DNA of 64,000 nucleotides from Nostoc edaphicum CCNP1411 (lineage in GTDB: Bacteria; Cyanobacteriota; Cyanobacteriia; Cyanobacteriales; Nostocaceae): positions 7,669,506-7,733,505 of the forward strand of contig NZ_CP054698.1 in the NCBI RefSeq assembly GCF_014023275.1. Direction: 5' to 3'. Shown here piece by piece: positions 16,174 through 25,236 of the stretch; positions within the stretch are counted from its first letter, which is position 1; the number at the start of each line of letters is the position of its first letter. Made by a program: the position numbers and the translations under genes. The notes below the pieces were generated by a model. That model did not search any database, had not been told where the DNA came from, and worked only from the letters and a program-made list of their open reading frames with translations.

Positions 16174-16973
16174 GGAATATGCCTCTAAATTTGAACCTGT
16201 TTAAGTGAAATTCACAAAAACTCTCCCTATGCAATAACTGTTTTTTAAAAGACGCAGTTTCTCCCCAATCAGAGTAACTAAACGCAGCAAAAAATTCAGT
16301 ATTGAACTAGGGTTTTATCGAACAGAATTCAGGAGTCAGGAGTCAGAATTCAGCAATGTTTTCTGTACGACTGGCGGATAGCGCAGCGTTAACGAGTATT
16401 CGAGCGTCGCGTCTGAATAATCGGCGTTTTTGCACCCCCACCAAATCGTAGATTTGGTGGTCAACAAGAAAGTCGCAGGTCTGAATCCCCGACTGATTTA
16501 TTCTGACTCCTGTTAGCGGTAGCGGGGCGTTTAGCCCATTCTGACTCCTGAATCCTTCTTCAAGGCATTGCAAATGATGTGTTAAATCAAACAATACTGT
16601 TATTGGCATGGTAGTGTAAAAAATATTATCGCCAGCAAAAGAATATAAACTTTACATAAAAGTTACACATTTTTTATGAATTCTTCATTTTTTATTTTCA
16701 ATTACATCTAAATTCCCTTACAACGAGACAAAAAATAGCTTTGAAGTTGGAAATTTTTTATTCGTTATCTAAAAACATATCTTAGATATTAACATTCAAT
16801 AACTTTCATAAATTTTGAGCAGGTGAAATCCTCTTTTTTTTAAGTAAAAATACTGGAATAAATCAATATTGCATCTAAGTAGTTAAGTTCAGTAAATCTA
16901 TTCTTCAAGCATTCCGGAAACAGGAGGGAATGTCAGAAAAACTAAATAAAAGGACTTACTGAGTAACCAGGTC
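16174..16973. other. 800-bp intergenic region, no convincing gene
   Basis: This contains the promoters of the divergent PEP-CTERM and kinase genes. The first 400 bp include AGGAGTCAGGAGTCAG tandem units, a GCGCAGCGTTAACGAG repeat and ATTCTGACTCCTG copies. An open frame on the minus strand (16343-16609) runs through these repeats and is not credible as a gene. The rest is AT-rich and featureless. Confidence 0.6.
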
Positions 16974-18767
16974 ATGACCCACCACATAATCGGTAAATTA
17001 CTACAAGGGCGTTACCAAATTGTCCAAAGCCTTGGTGCAGGGGTATTTGGACAAACATACATTGCTGTTGACGTAGATTATCCAGAGAATCCCAAATGCG
17101 TTGTTAAACAGATTAAGGTTAGCAGTTGCGAATCCGACTACTTGGATATGTTGAGGTTAATGTTTCTGACTGAAACTGAAACCCTTAAGCTTCTGGGAAG
17201 CCATCAGCAAATTCCCGAATTCATCGCTTGCTTTGAAGAAAATGAGCGATTTTATTTAGTGCAAGAGCTTATTGAAGGACATCCGCTGACTGGGGAATTA
17301 CCTATTGATCAACATTGGGGGTGTCTGTGGAGTGAAAGGGAAGTTGTAGAATTTCTGATAGATGTCTTAGGTATTCTAGAATTTGTTCACTCTCAAGGCG
17401 TGATTCATTGTGATATCAAGCCAGAAAACTTAATCAGACGCACTAGCGATACCTATGGCAACGATAAAGCTTTACGCAAGTTAGTTTTGATTGACTTTGG
17501 CTCAATCCAGTCTATCGATTTTGGGATAGGTGCGGAATTGCCTATTTATAGAATTCCCGTCACTTCATTGGGATATATACCACCGGAGCAATTTATTGGA
17601 CAAACACAGCCCAACAGTGATATTTATGCTTTGGGCATGATTGCCATCCAGGCTTTGACTGGGTTAGAACCATTACAATTAAAAGCTGATCCTTATACTA
17701 ATGAAATTTTTTGGCGTTCTCAAAACACGCCAGTTAACGATTATCTAGCTGCTGTTCTCAGCCAAATGATCCGCTACAATTACCAAGACCGCTTTCAGTC
17801 TGCGGGTGAGGTGCTGCGGATACTTAAACAAATAATATGGGAAACTGAGCCATCACAAATATTAGAAACAGATGATAAATTTCCTCTAGAGGTGGCGATT
17901 GAGGATAATAATTCTCCAAACCCTGTATCTGGCAAATCATCCCCATTATTCACAGGGATGAAAGTAGGACTGGCGGCTAATTCTTTATTGATGGGATTTG
18001 GTGTATATTCTTTAGTTAATACTGCACCTGCATATTCAGAAACAGACACTTTATATCAAGCGAAAAAAGAATATCAAACTGGGGATTTACAAGAAGCGAT
18101 CGCATTAGCGAAATCAATTCCCTCCTACAGCAATGTTTATCCAGAAGCGCAAGCAACAATTGAAGAATGGCAACAGCAATGGCAAGTTGCGGCACAGCAA
18201 CACCAAATAGCACAGATAGCTTTTCATGAGAGCAGATGGTCAGATGTTCTTCATGCTGCTGCTAAAGTTCCAGATATTTTATATTGGCAATCTAGAACAG
18301 ATAAACTAGTTCAAAAAGCATACGTCAATATTGAAGTACAGACGCAAGATTTATTAGCAAAAGCTTACGAAAGAGCAACTGAAAAAGATTTTTCTACTGC
18401 ATTACAATATCTGCGGCAAATTCCTAAAGAAAGTTCTGCTGGTGCTTTAGTTCAAGACAAGTTAGCTGAATACAATCGAAAGCGGCAGATCAGAGCAGCT
18501 TACTTTTTACAAAAAGCTTACAAGAAAGCATCTATTGGTGATTTTAATCGAGCTGTAAAATTTCTCCGAAATATTCCCCAAGATACTCTAGTTTATGCTC
18601 AAGCTCAAATCAAATTGAATGAGTATACTCAAAAGCAACGTGTCCTGGCTGACAATCAAAAGGTAGCTTCTGTAAAAAGAATAAATTCATCCATCCCTAA
18701 AAACTCAGCTACTAGAATTGAATATTTTCAGGGAGTAAATTACCTGCAAGAGGTTAATATACGTTAA
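16974..18767 (+). CDS. Serine/threonine protein kinase with membrane anchor and TPR-like C-terminus
   Basis: A 597-residue Hanks-type kinase. The kinase domain (about 10-280) has the Gly loop GAGVFGQTY, the ATP-binding Lys in CVVKQIKV, the catalytic loop HCDIKPENLI (HCD in place of HRD, common in this cyanobacterial subfamily), the DFG of LIDFGSIQ, and an APE-equivalent PPEQF. A single membrane segment follows (about 323-343, KVGLAANSLLMGFGVYSLV), then an outside or periplasmic domain of three or four AKxxxxxGDFxxAxxxLRxIPxxS repeats that look like TPR/coiled repeats. The arrangement resembles SpkB/C-type kinases. It is monocistronic with a long upstream region. Confidence 0.9.
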   Translation: MTHHIIGKLLQGRYQIVQSLGAGVFGQTYIAVDVDYPENPKCVVKQIKVSSCESDYLDMLRLMFLTETETLKLLGSHQQIPEFIACFEENERFYLVQELIEGHPLTGELPIDQHWGCLWSEREVVEFLIDVLGILEFVHSQGVIHCDIKPENLIRRTSDTYGNDKALRKLVLIDFGSIQSIDFGIGAELPIYRIPVTSLGYIPPEQFIGQTQPNSDIYALGMIAIQALTGLEPLQLKADPYTNEIFWRSQNTPVNDYLAAVLSQMIRYNYQDRFQSAGEVLRILKQIIWETEPSQILETDDKFPLEVAIEDNNSPNPVSGKSSPLFTGMKVGLAANSLLMGFGVYSLVNTAPAYSETDTLYQAKKEYQTGDLQEAIALAKSIPSYSNVYPEAQATIEEWQQQWQVAAQQHQIAQIAFHESRWSDVLHAAAKVPDILYWQSRTDKLVQKAYVNIEVQTQDLLAKAYERATEKDFSTALQYLRQIPKESSAGALVQDKLAEYNRKRQIRAAYFLQKAYKKASIGDFNRAVKFLRNIPQDTLVYAQAQIKLNEYTQKQRVLADNQKVASVKRINSSIPKNSATRIEYFQGVNYLQEVNIR

Positions 18768-18781
18768 TTATAAGTATGAAA

Positions 18782-18818
18782 AACAAAACCCATCTAGAAA
18801 GTATCTAAATGGGAAAAA
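18782..18818 (-). terminator. Terminator for the glutamine amidotransferase gene
   Basis: CCCATCTAGA at 18789-18798 pairs with TCTAAATGGG at 18804-18813 with one mismatch. Read on the minus strand the stem is followed by TTTTGTTTTT. It lies between convergent genes and serves the minus-strand gene. Confidence 0.6.
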
Positions 18819-18857
18819 ATCTGGTTAATTTTTGAATTTTCTAACAGGATAAGATTC

Positions 18858-19637
18858 TTAACTGAATGCATATTTCAGAGGTAAGCCGTCCTGAAAAACT
18901 AGTAATTCTCCCGGTTGAATTTGTGTCCAAACTTCGTTGTCAGTGAGGGGAGTGGTAGCAATCACAGCGACGCGATCGCGTTCAGTAGTCACTTCTCGAA
19001 AATCTACAGTCATGTCTTGGTCAATTAAATGGGCAGCCGCAAAGGGCGCTTGGCGAACAATGTAGCTGAGTTTAGTTGAGCAATAAGCAAAAAAGTGTTC
19101 TCCATCTGACAATAAGTAATTAAATATACCCAATTTTGCAATTGTGTAAGTAATCTCTTGCAGCACAGAGTACAGTTCCTTTATGTCGGGCTTACCTTCA
19201 GGAAAACGCGATCGCAATGTTTCTAGCATCATACAGAATGCTTTTTCGCTATCAGTGTTACCTACAGCTTGATAAAAGCCCAAATTTTCCGGTTCAAAAT
19301 CTGGCAAATTACCATTGTGGGCAAACACCCAATACTGACCCCACAATTCTCTGCGGAAAGGATGGCAGTTGTGTAAGGCAACTTCACCCTGAGTAGCTTT
19401 GCGGATATGGGCTATGACATGGGTTGAGTGGATGGGATAATTCCGCACCAACTCCGCTACCGGAGAAGCAACAGAAGGTTGGGCATCTAAAAACATTCGA
19501 CATCCCTTTCCTTCAAAGAAAGCAATGCCCCAACCATCGCTATGATGATCCGTTCTTCCTCCCCGTGCAGAAAACCCTTCAAAAGAAAAGCAAATATCCG
19601 TTGGAACATTGCAGTTCATTCCGAGCAATTGGCACAT
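18858..19637 (-). CDS. Class II glutamine amidotransferase (YafJ family)
   Basis: A 259-residue Ntn-type amidotransferase. The ATG at 19635-19637 gives MCQLLGMN and exposes Cys2, the nucleophile released after Met removal; an ATG six codons upstream would not, so it is rejected. The GGRTDHHSDGWGIAFF segment, HVIAHIRKAT and the oxyanion region VFAHNGNLPDFE are family marks. YafJ-like proteins hydrolyse glutamine or related gamma-glutamyl compounds. In other bacteria homologues include EgtC, which removes the glutamyl group in ergothioneine synthesis; no egt genes are present here. Confidence 0.85.
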   Translation of the reverse strand: MCQLLGMNCNVPTDICFSFEGFSARGGRTDHHSDGWGIAFFEGKGCRMFLDAQPSVASPVAELVRNYPIHSTHVIAHIRKATQGEVALHNCHPFRRELWGQYWVFAHNGNLPDFEPENLGFYQAVGNTDSEKAFCMMLETLRSRFPEGKPDIKELYSVLQEITYTIAKLGIFNYLLSDGEHFFAYCSTKLSYIVRQAPFAAAHLIDQDMTVDFREVTTERDRVAVIATTPLTDNEVWTQIQPGELLVFQDGLPLKYAFS

Positions 19638-19751
19638 GGATGTTGTAGCTCTCAATTTTTGACTAAGACCTCACGATCAAGATACTTCAGAATGCTGCAT
19701 TGATTCTGGAGCGATCGCTTCAATATTGGAATTTCGTGGAGATTGGGGATA

Positions 19752-20120
19752 CTACGGTGCATATACAAGTCTAATTACCCCCCTTAATCCCCCCTTGCCA
19801 AGGGGGGAAATAGAAAATCTAGTTCCCTCCCCAATGCATCCTACGGTGTACACACAAGTCCTAAAAACCTTGACTTTCCTCGTTCCCAGGCAGAGCCTGG
19901 GAATGCATTCATTGAGTCTCTGACTCAATATCTGACTGGAGGCAGAGCCTCTAAATCAGGCATTCCCATGCGGAGCTTGTGTTCGAGATCAACGAGAAAA
20001 CAATGGAAAATCAAGCTTTTTTCGACTTGTGTGTACACCGTAGCCAATGCATCGGGGAGGGTTAGGGTGGGGTAAAACCTTGGGTTTTTCAGCGATTTCA
20101 GACTTGTGTGTACACCGTAG
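19752..20120. mobile_element. MITE-like element family A, copy 2 (outer, interrupted)
   Basis: The left end at 19752-19771 (CTACGGTGCATATACAAGTC) and the right end at 20101-20120 (GACTTGTGTGTACACCGTAG) are inverted copies with three mismatches. The body is the family A body with its C-run/G-run hairpin and CCTCCCC palindrome. The element is split by a second element of the same family at 19841-20043. No protein is encoded. No clear target duplication flanks the outer copy. Confidence 0.8.
19841..20043. mobile_element. MITE-like element family A, nested copy 3 with 10-bp target duplication
   Basis: The 203-bp insert has perfect 20-bp inverted ends (CTACGGTGTACACACAAGTC at 19841-19860 and its complement at 20024-20043). 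It is flanked by CCAATGCATC at 19831-19840 and 20044-20053. Removing the insert and one duplicate restores the uninterrupted CCCTCCCCAATGCATCGGGG seen in the copy at 2.6 kb. The interior (CGTTCCCAGGCAGAGCCTGGG palindrome and others) differs from the other copies and encodes nothing. Confidence 0.92.
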
Positions 20121-20204
20121 CTTTACAAGGGGGGTAAAAGATGTACTTCATTTCTAAGCAAAATGCTGTATTACCTTAAACAGCAAGAAATCTTTGTCTA
20201 TTGT

Positions 20205-21317
20205 TCAGCACTCATTGAGATAACAATGACAATCTGGCTTATCAATCAATGATTCCACCAAAGCATTTAGGGCAGTTGCAGCTAAAGCGCCACCTCCCAA
20301 AGTTCCTTCAACTGTAATATAAGGTATCCCTTGTTGCATCAGTTGTCGCTTGGCTGCGGGAGCATGGCTAAAGCCAATGGGCATTCCTATTACTAATGCA
20401 GGCTGAATTTTCTGGTTAGCGATTGCTTCACAAATTTCTACAAGTACTGAGGGAGCATAACCGACTACCAGCACACAACCCGGACTTACTTGCTGCAATT
20501 TTTCTCGCCATTGTCGATGTTGCCAAAAAGCGAGTTCTGCTTCTGTGGCGGTGGTAATATGAGGGTTATCAATCAAGGTTTCAATGCGACATCCCAAGTG
20601 AACTAATCGGGTTTGATCTAAAGCAGCAGCAACCGTTTGGGTATCGACAACAATTTGACAACTTGAAGATAGAGCTGCTCGACTAGCTGCGATCGCACCT
20701 CGACTCAATTTGACAAAGGACACCAAACTCACATCGCCACAAGCCAAAACCAACTGAGAAATTAGGTGTTGTTCAATTTCTGAACGATGAGACAAATCAG
20801 GTAGTAAGCGTTGTAGCGATTCAGTAAAAGCTTCTGAATGGGTATGAATTTCGGCATCCAAGCCACTCCACAGATTTTCCAATCCCCCCAATCCGGCTTG
20901 GGTTTCGACATCCAGTAACTTGAGTTGTGCCAAAACTTCCGCCTGGATAATTTGACAATGGCGATCGCGACCCAATAATCCTTCTAATGCTGATGCAGTT
21001 TGCCGCAGTTGAGAAATTTGTTGCATCACCGCCCGATATTGTTGCTGGAGTTGTCCCATGAGGTTAACAGTTGTATCCGCCTCTGGTTCCACCTCCAAAA
21101 TATTGCGGATGTGGTTTAGCTGAAACCCTTGCTGCTTCAATGCTACAATCCGTTGCAACCGGAGAATATCTTTTTTGGTATAGAGACGGTAATTGCTAGG
21201 CGATCGCACTGGTTGAGGTAGCAGTCCCAATTGATGGTAATGGCGCACCATCCGCGGAGTTAAACCGCCTCCTACTGCATCAGTGAGTTCTTTAATGGTT
21301 AAGCAATCAGCATTCAT
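20205..21317 (-). CDS. coaR: CoaR-type cobalt sensor: MerR regulator fused to precorrin isomerase-like domain
   Basis: A 370-residue fusion. Residues 1-75 are a MerR winged helix-turn-helix (TIKELTDAVGGGLTPRMVRHY, SNYRLYTKKDILRL). A coiled segment follows to about 130. Residues ~170-355 resemble precorrin-8X methylmutase (CobH/CbiC; SRGAIAASRAAL, LVVGYAPSVLVEI, LVIGMPIGFSHAPAAK). The last eight residues, CHCYLNEC, give the terminal Cys-His-Cys cluster known to matter for Co sensing in Synechocystis CoaR. CoaR activates the cobalt-efflux ATPase gene coaT by MerR-style promoter distortion. Here no P-type ATPase is adjacent; the divergent neighbour is a methyltransferase, with a palindrome between them. 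Confidence 0.93.
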   Translation of the reverse strand: MNADCLTIKELTDAVGGGLTPRMVRHYHQLGLLPQPVRSPSNYRLYTKKDILRLQRIVALKQQGFQLNHIRNILEVEPEADTTVNLMGQLQQQYRAVMQQISQLRQTASALEGLLGRDRHCQIIQAEVLAQLKLLDVETQAGLGGLENLWSGLDAEIHTHSEAFTESLQRLLPDLSHRSEIEQHLISQLVLACGDVSLVSFVKLSRGAIAASRAALSSSCQIVVDTQTVAAALDQTRLVHLGCRIETLIDNPHITTATEAELAFWQHRQWREKLQQVSPGCVLVVGYAPSVLVEICEAIANQKIQPALVIGMPIGFSHAPAAKRQLMQQGIPYITVEGTLGGGALAATALNALVESLIDKPDCHCYLNEC

Positions 21318-21385
21318 GAGACTTCTTGCAGAAGTGGGGGAAAGGGGAAGGGGTAAAGGGAAAAGGGATGGAATTTTCCCTTTAC

Positions 21386-21408
21386 CTTTGACTTTTGACT
21401 TTTGACTT
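21386..21408. repeat. Heptamer tandem repeat (TTTTGAC)n
   Basis: Three to four TTTGACT units between coaR and its putative operator. Confidence 0.7.
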
Positions 21409-21432
21409 CCGCCTTGCGGTACTAGCTATCTA

Positions 21433-21481
21433 TTATACGGAAATTTCCCGTATAACCACTCTATTAGAAGTGATTATACGG
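21433..21481. promoter_or_regulatory. Candidate CoaR operator: inverted repeat plus extra half-site
   Basis: TTATACGG at 21433-21440 and CCGTATAA at 21448-21455 form an inverted repeat with a 7-base centre (AAATTTC). TTATACGG recurs as a direct copy at 21474-21481. The site lies in the coaR/methyltransferase divergent gap. MerR-family operators are inverted repeats between promoter elements, so this is the best candidate site for CoaR; binding is inferred. Confidence 0.6.
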
Positions 21482-21603
21482 AATAAGACTTGATTTTATA
21501 TAAATTTCTGTGATACTCTGCCTCTAGATACAAACTACAGTTACTTGATAAAATAACCGTAGTTTGTGGACATACAGTGTGCATCAAACGGGAATCACCC
21601 CCT

Positions 21604-22260
21604 ATGCCAAAAGATTGGTATGAATGGCACGATCTCTACAACACTGAGCCAAAATTGCGGCAGCGTCTAGAAATCGTGCAGGAATATATTGCTTATAGCT
21701 TAAATGCGTCTCCATCTGGCGCTATCCGAATAGTGAGTGTTTGTGCGGGTGATGGACGAGATTTACTAGGAACTTTAAAAAATCACCCTCGTGCGAAGGA
21801 TGTTTCTGCAAGACTGGTTGAAATAAATTCAAATTTAGTTGAGCGTGGACGAGCAACTATAGAGTCTTTGGGTTTAGCCAAGCAAATTGAGTTTATCAAT
21901 GATGATGCAACTCTTGCTACTAACTATGTAGGAGCAGTGCCGGCTGATATTGTGATTGTTTGTGGTGTCTTTGGCAATCTGGCACAGGAAGCTGAACTCA
22001 ATCGCTTACTAGATAACCTGAGTTTTCTGAGTAAACCAGGTGCTTTTGTCATTTGGACTCGTGGACACTCCAACGGTATTACCTACTCTGACAATGTGCG
22101 GAAAATTTTAAGTGCATCTGGATTTGAGGAAGTGAACTTCAAGCTTACGGCTACGGGAGACATGGGTGTAGGTCTTCATCGATACCTTGGTGAAAACTTA
22201 CCTCAACCCAAAGAGCAACAATTATTTGTGTTTTCTGGCATTCCTAGTAAAGCGAGGTAA
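21604..22260 (+). CDS. Class I SAM-dependent methyltransferase
   Basis: A 218-residue protein. Motif I is RIVSVCAGDGRDLLG (near residue 38), the acidic end of strand 2 is RLVEINSNLVERG, and post-I is EFINDDATL; a later DIVIVCGVFGNL matches motif IV. The substrate is not evident. The ATG at 21604 (MPKDWYEW) is chosen over an in-frame GTG at 21577. The stop is three bases before the ATG of the GST-like gene, so the two are an operon. It begins the run of sulfur and redox genes facing away from coaR. Confidence 0.8.
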   Translation: MPKDWYEWHDLYNTEPKLRQRLEIVQEYIAYSLNASPSGAIRIVSVCAGDGRDLLGTLKNHPRAKDVSARLVEINSNLVERGRATIESLGLAKQIEFINDDATLATNYVGAVPADIVIVCGVFGNLAQEAELNRLLDNLSFLSKPGAFVIWTRGHSNGITYSDNVRKILSASGFEEVNFKLTATGDMGVGLHRYLGENLPQPKEQQLFVFSGIPSKAR

Positions 22261-22263
22261 AAA

Positions 22264-23487
22264 ATGTCTATTCAAAACACAGTGTCAACTTGGGAAGAAG
22301 TTTTAGAGACTGCTAGAAAAAATACCTCTGCACGTAGGGTAAAGAGAACAGGACAATCTCCTTCTACTGCACCAATACCCAGCAGTTTAGAGAAACTTCC
22401 CCCAAATACAGAACCGCCAATCTTGCTTTATCGAGATACTAATTCCTGGTGTCCTTTCTGCGAGAGAGTTTGGTTTGCTCTCGAAGAAAAGGAAATTCCC
22501 TTTGCAACGGAGTTTATTGATTTAACTAATAAACCCAAATGGTACACTGACTTAGTTCCTACAACCCTTGTGCCAGCAGCAAAAATTGAGGGAAAGTTAG
22601 TATACGAATCTAAAGATATTCTCTTGGCTTTAGAAGAAAGGTTTCCTACTCCTGCATTATTGCCTGAGAATTCAGAGGAAAACGCTGTTGCTAGGCAGTT
22701 GGTTGAGGAGGCTGAGACTAACGGTTTTAGAGAAATTGCTTACAAATTCCTGAGAGAAGCACCTGTAGATGCTGATGAGTTGGCAAACTCACAAGCAGCA
22801 TTTGAGGCTAAGTTAGATGAACTTGAGCAAGCTTTGGCTAAATATCCCGGCCCTTACTTTGTCAGTACATTTAGCTTAGTTGACATTCTGTATAGCCCCC
22901 ATCTAGATAGATTGGCGGCTAATTTACCTGTATATCGGGGATATCACCTCAAAGGAAATCCTCGCTTTCCTCGCATTAATGCTTGGTTTGATGCACTTAA
23001 TCAGCGTCCTGCTTATCACAGAGTAAAATCGGATAATATCACCAATAATTTATTGTTGCGTCGCAGATGGGGTGTAGAACCGATTGGAAATCCTTTACCT
23101 CTGGATGTGGCAGATAGTGAGAAAATTCAATATCGCGCCGAAGCCGCTGAGAGATTGAGCGATAATCGGGAAGTTGCGATCGCAGATGTTATCAAAAATT
23201 CTGGAGTCCAAGCTTTAGCCGCAGACGGTGATTTTACCACAGTTAAAGACGCTGTTGATTTTCACCTGCGACAACTAGCTAATTATCTGATTCATGGCAA
23301 TGGTGCAACTTTACCGGGTGGAAGGACTGGTGGTAAAAATAGCAGCGTTGATCCTATCTTCGCTGCTGTGGGTGCTATTACTTTCGCATATTTGAGAAAT
23401 CGCATCTGCGCCCCCCGTGATATGAGTGCTGGTGCAGCAACAGCGTTTCGATCTGCGATCGATAAATTGTTGACATCTGTTTATTAA
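22264..23487 (+). CDS. Large GST-like protein with CPFC motif
   Basis: A 407-residue protein. The thioredoxin-like domain (about 52-130) has WCPFCERVWFALEE, so a CxxC site as in omega/DHAR-type GSTs or glutaredoxins. The cis-Pro loop is VPAAKIEG and the GSH-binding segment YESKDILLALEE. A helical GST C-domain runs to about 260. An extra C-terminal domain of about 140 residues (DAVDFHLRQLANYLIHGNGATLPGG) is not typical of GSTs. It is probably a glutathione-dependent thiol reductase or lyase. A GAGG ribosome site overlaps the end of the upstream gene, indicating tight coupling. Confidence 0.8.
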   Translation: MSIQNTVSTWEEVLETARKNTSARRVKRTGQSPSTAPIPSSLEKLPPNTEPPILLYRDTNSWCPFCERVWFALEEKEIPFATEFIDLTNKPKWYTDLVPTTLVPAAKIEGKLVYESKDILLALEERFPTPALLPENSEENAVARQLVEEAETNGFREIAYKFLREAPVDADELANSQAAFEAKLDELEQALAKYPGPYFVSTFSLVDILYSPHLDRLAANLPVYRGYHLKGNPRFPRINAWFDALNQRPAYHRVKSDNITNNLLLRRRWGVEPIGNPLPLDVADSEKIQYRAEAAERLSDNREVAIADVIKNSGVQALAADGDFTTVKDAVDFHLRQLANYLIHGNGATLPGGRTGGKNSSVDPIFAAVGAITFAYLRNRICAPRDMSAGAATAFRSAIDKLLTSVY

Positions 23488-23574
23488 TTTTGTGGGCGTT
23501 GCCTCATGCAGAGACGCAGCGAAAAGTTGGAGCGCTTCTGACTCCTGAATTCTGACTTTATTGAGGAAAGGGAA

Positions 23575-25224
23575 TTGCTAACAGTCCATAGTGAAAATGA
23601 ACTACAGTTAACTGCTGATGTACTGGTAATTGGTGGTGGCCCTGCCGCTGCGTGGGCAGCATGGGCAGCCGCATCCCAAGGAGTCAAAGTCATCATTGTT
23701 GATAAAGGTTTTCTGGGTACAAGCGGTGCTGCTGCTGCTAGTGGTAACGGCATCATGGCTCCGTCTCCAGAGAATTGGGAAAAAGTTTTAGCGGAGCGTT
23801 ATCGCGTAGGAAAAAACCTCGCTAACTCACGTTGGATCGAGCGTGTTATCGAAAAAACTTGGCTGAGTTTGCCCCTAGTGGAAAGTTGGGGCTATCGTTT
23901 CCCTAAAGAAGATGGAGAATCTGTGCGTCAGAGCTATTATGGCCCTGAATATATGCGGGTACTTCGCAAAAACCTTTTGCGTGTTGGTGTGCAGATTCTC
24001 GACCAAAGTCCCGCTTTAGAGCTTTTATTGGCTGACGACGGCTCAGTAGCGGGAGCAAGAGGTGTGCAGAGGCAACATCATCGTACCTATACCGTTCGTG
24101 CTGGTGCAGTAGTCTTAGCGAATGGCGGTTGTGCATTCTTGAGTAAAGCATTAGGTTGCAATACCAATACAGGTGATGGGCTGCTGATGGCAGTGGAAGC
24201 TGGTGGAGAACTTTCTAGTATGGAAGCTTCTAATCACTATGCGATTTCGACGGCTTTCAATGCGACTGTAACCAGGGGTGTTCCCTTTGGTTGGGCCAGT
24301 TATACCGATGAAGCAGGCAATGATCTGGGTGGCTATATCAATGGTCGTCGTGATCCATCGTTCCTCCCTAATGCACTCTTGAAAGGCCCCGTTTATGCTC
24401 GTTTGGATCGAGCCACACCGGAAGTTAAAGCAGTGGTTGAAAAGTCTCATTTCATCGCTTTTCTACCCTATACAAAAGCTGGTATTGATCCCTATACAGA
24501 ACGAGTGCCTGTAACACTTGTTTTAGAAGGTACAGTCCGTGGTACAGGTGGGATTCGGATTGTGAATGATGATTGCGCGACAAAAGTTCCTGGCCTCTAC
24601 GCTGCTGGTGATGCAGCATCGCGGGAGTTTTTAGCCGGTTTAGCTTCTGGGGGTGGTGGCCCCAATGCTGCCTGGGCAATCTCCACAGGACAATGGGCTG
24701 GAGTTGGAGCAGCGGACTTTGCTAAGAGTCTGGGCGCTCATGCAAATGAACGGGTTGCGCGTCCTGCTGGTCAAGTGGGATTGGGATCATCGCCCTCACC
24801 CACTTCTGAAACATTCGATAGTGAGGCGATCGTGCATGGTGTACAAGCCGAGATGTTCCCGTTGGAGAAGAATTACTTGCGTTCTGAGCAAGGACTTTTG
24901 GATTCTCTCGCTAAATTAGAGAAACTATGGGAGCAAGTACAAGGGAACCCAAAACAAGATACAGTGCGCGATGTGGAATTTTCTCGTCGAGCGGCTGCTT
25001 TGACAGCTGTAGCACGATGGGCATATTTTAGCGCGTTACATCGCACGGAAACGCGCAGCGAACATATTCGTGTGGACTATCCTGAAACCGATCCAAATCA
25101 GCGTTATTACCAAGCAACAGGCGGCTTAGATAAGCTTTGGGTGAGGCGTGATTGGATTACGGATGCAATTGCTACACCACCAGTACAAACCACTCAAACC
25201 ACACCTACTGTATCAAAGTTGTAG
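23575..25224 (+). CDS. FAD-dependent oxidoreductase, fumarate/APS reductase flavoprotein type
   Basis: A 549-residue flavoprotein. The Rossmann FAD motif is VLVIGGGPAAAWAAWAAA (residues ~16-33), then a Gly-rich GTSGAAAASGNGI and a C-terminal FAD loop VPGLYAAGDAASREFLAGLASGGGG. It belongs to the fumarate reductase/AprA group. A TTG start at 23575 is chosen because GAGGAAAGG lies 4 bases upstream and no ATG is suitable. The 2x[4Fe-4S] ferredoxin follows 12 bp later, giving an AprA/AprB-like pair. From memory, Pseudomonas putida asfA/asfB (aryl desulfonation) has the same reductase-ferredoxin layout beside an ABC transporter; an AsfA-like role is inferred. Confidence 0.82.
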   Translation: MLTVHSENELQLTADVLVIGGGPAAAWAAWAAASQGVKVIIVDKGFLGTSGAAAASGNGIMAPSPENWEKVLAERYRVGKNLANSRWIERVIEKTWLSLPLVESWGYRFPKEDGESVRQSYYGPEYMRVLRKNLLRVGVQILDQSPALELLLADDGSVAGARGVQRQHHRTYTVRAGAVVLANGGCAFLSKALGCNTNTGDGLLMAVEAGGELSSMEASNHYAISTAFNATVTRGVPFGWASYTDEAGNDLGGYINGRRDPSFLPNALLKGPVYARLDRATPEVKAVVEKSHFIAFLPYTKAGIDPYTERVPVTLVLEGTVRGTGGIRIVNDDCATKVPGLYAAGDAASREFLAGLASGGGGPNAAWAISTGQWAGVGAADFAKSLGAHANERVARPAGQVGLGSSPSPTSETFDSEAIVHGVQAEMFPLEKNYLRSEQGLLDSLAKLEKLWEQVQGNPKQDTVRDVEFSRRAAALTAVARWAYFSALHRTETRSEHIRVDYPETDPNQRYYQATGGLDKLWVRRDWITDAIATPPVQTTQTTPTVSKL

Positions 25225-25236
25225 CAGGAGCATATC

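Noticed and set aside
16343..16609. 88-codon minus-strand frame in the PEP-CTERM/kinase gap
   Set aside because: It reads through dispersed repeats and heptamer tracts; composition and position argue against a gene.
19841..20043. Nested element as a small RNA gene
   Set aside because: Perfect inverted ends and a 10-bp target duplication show it is an insertion.
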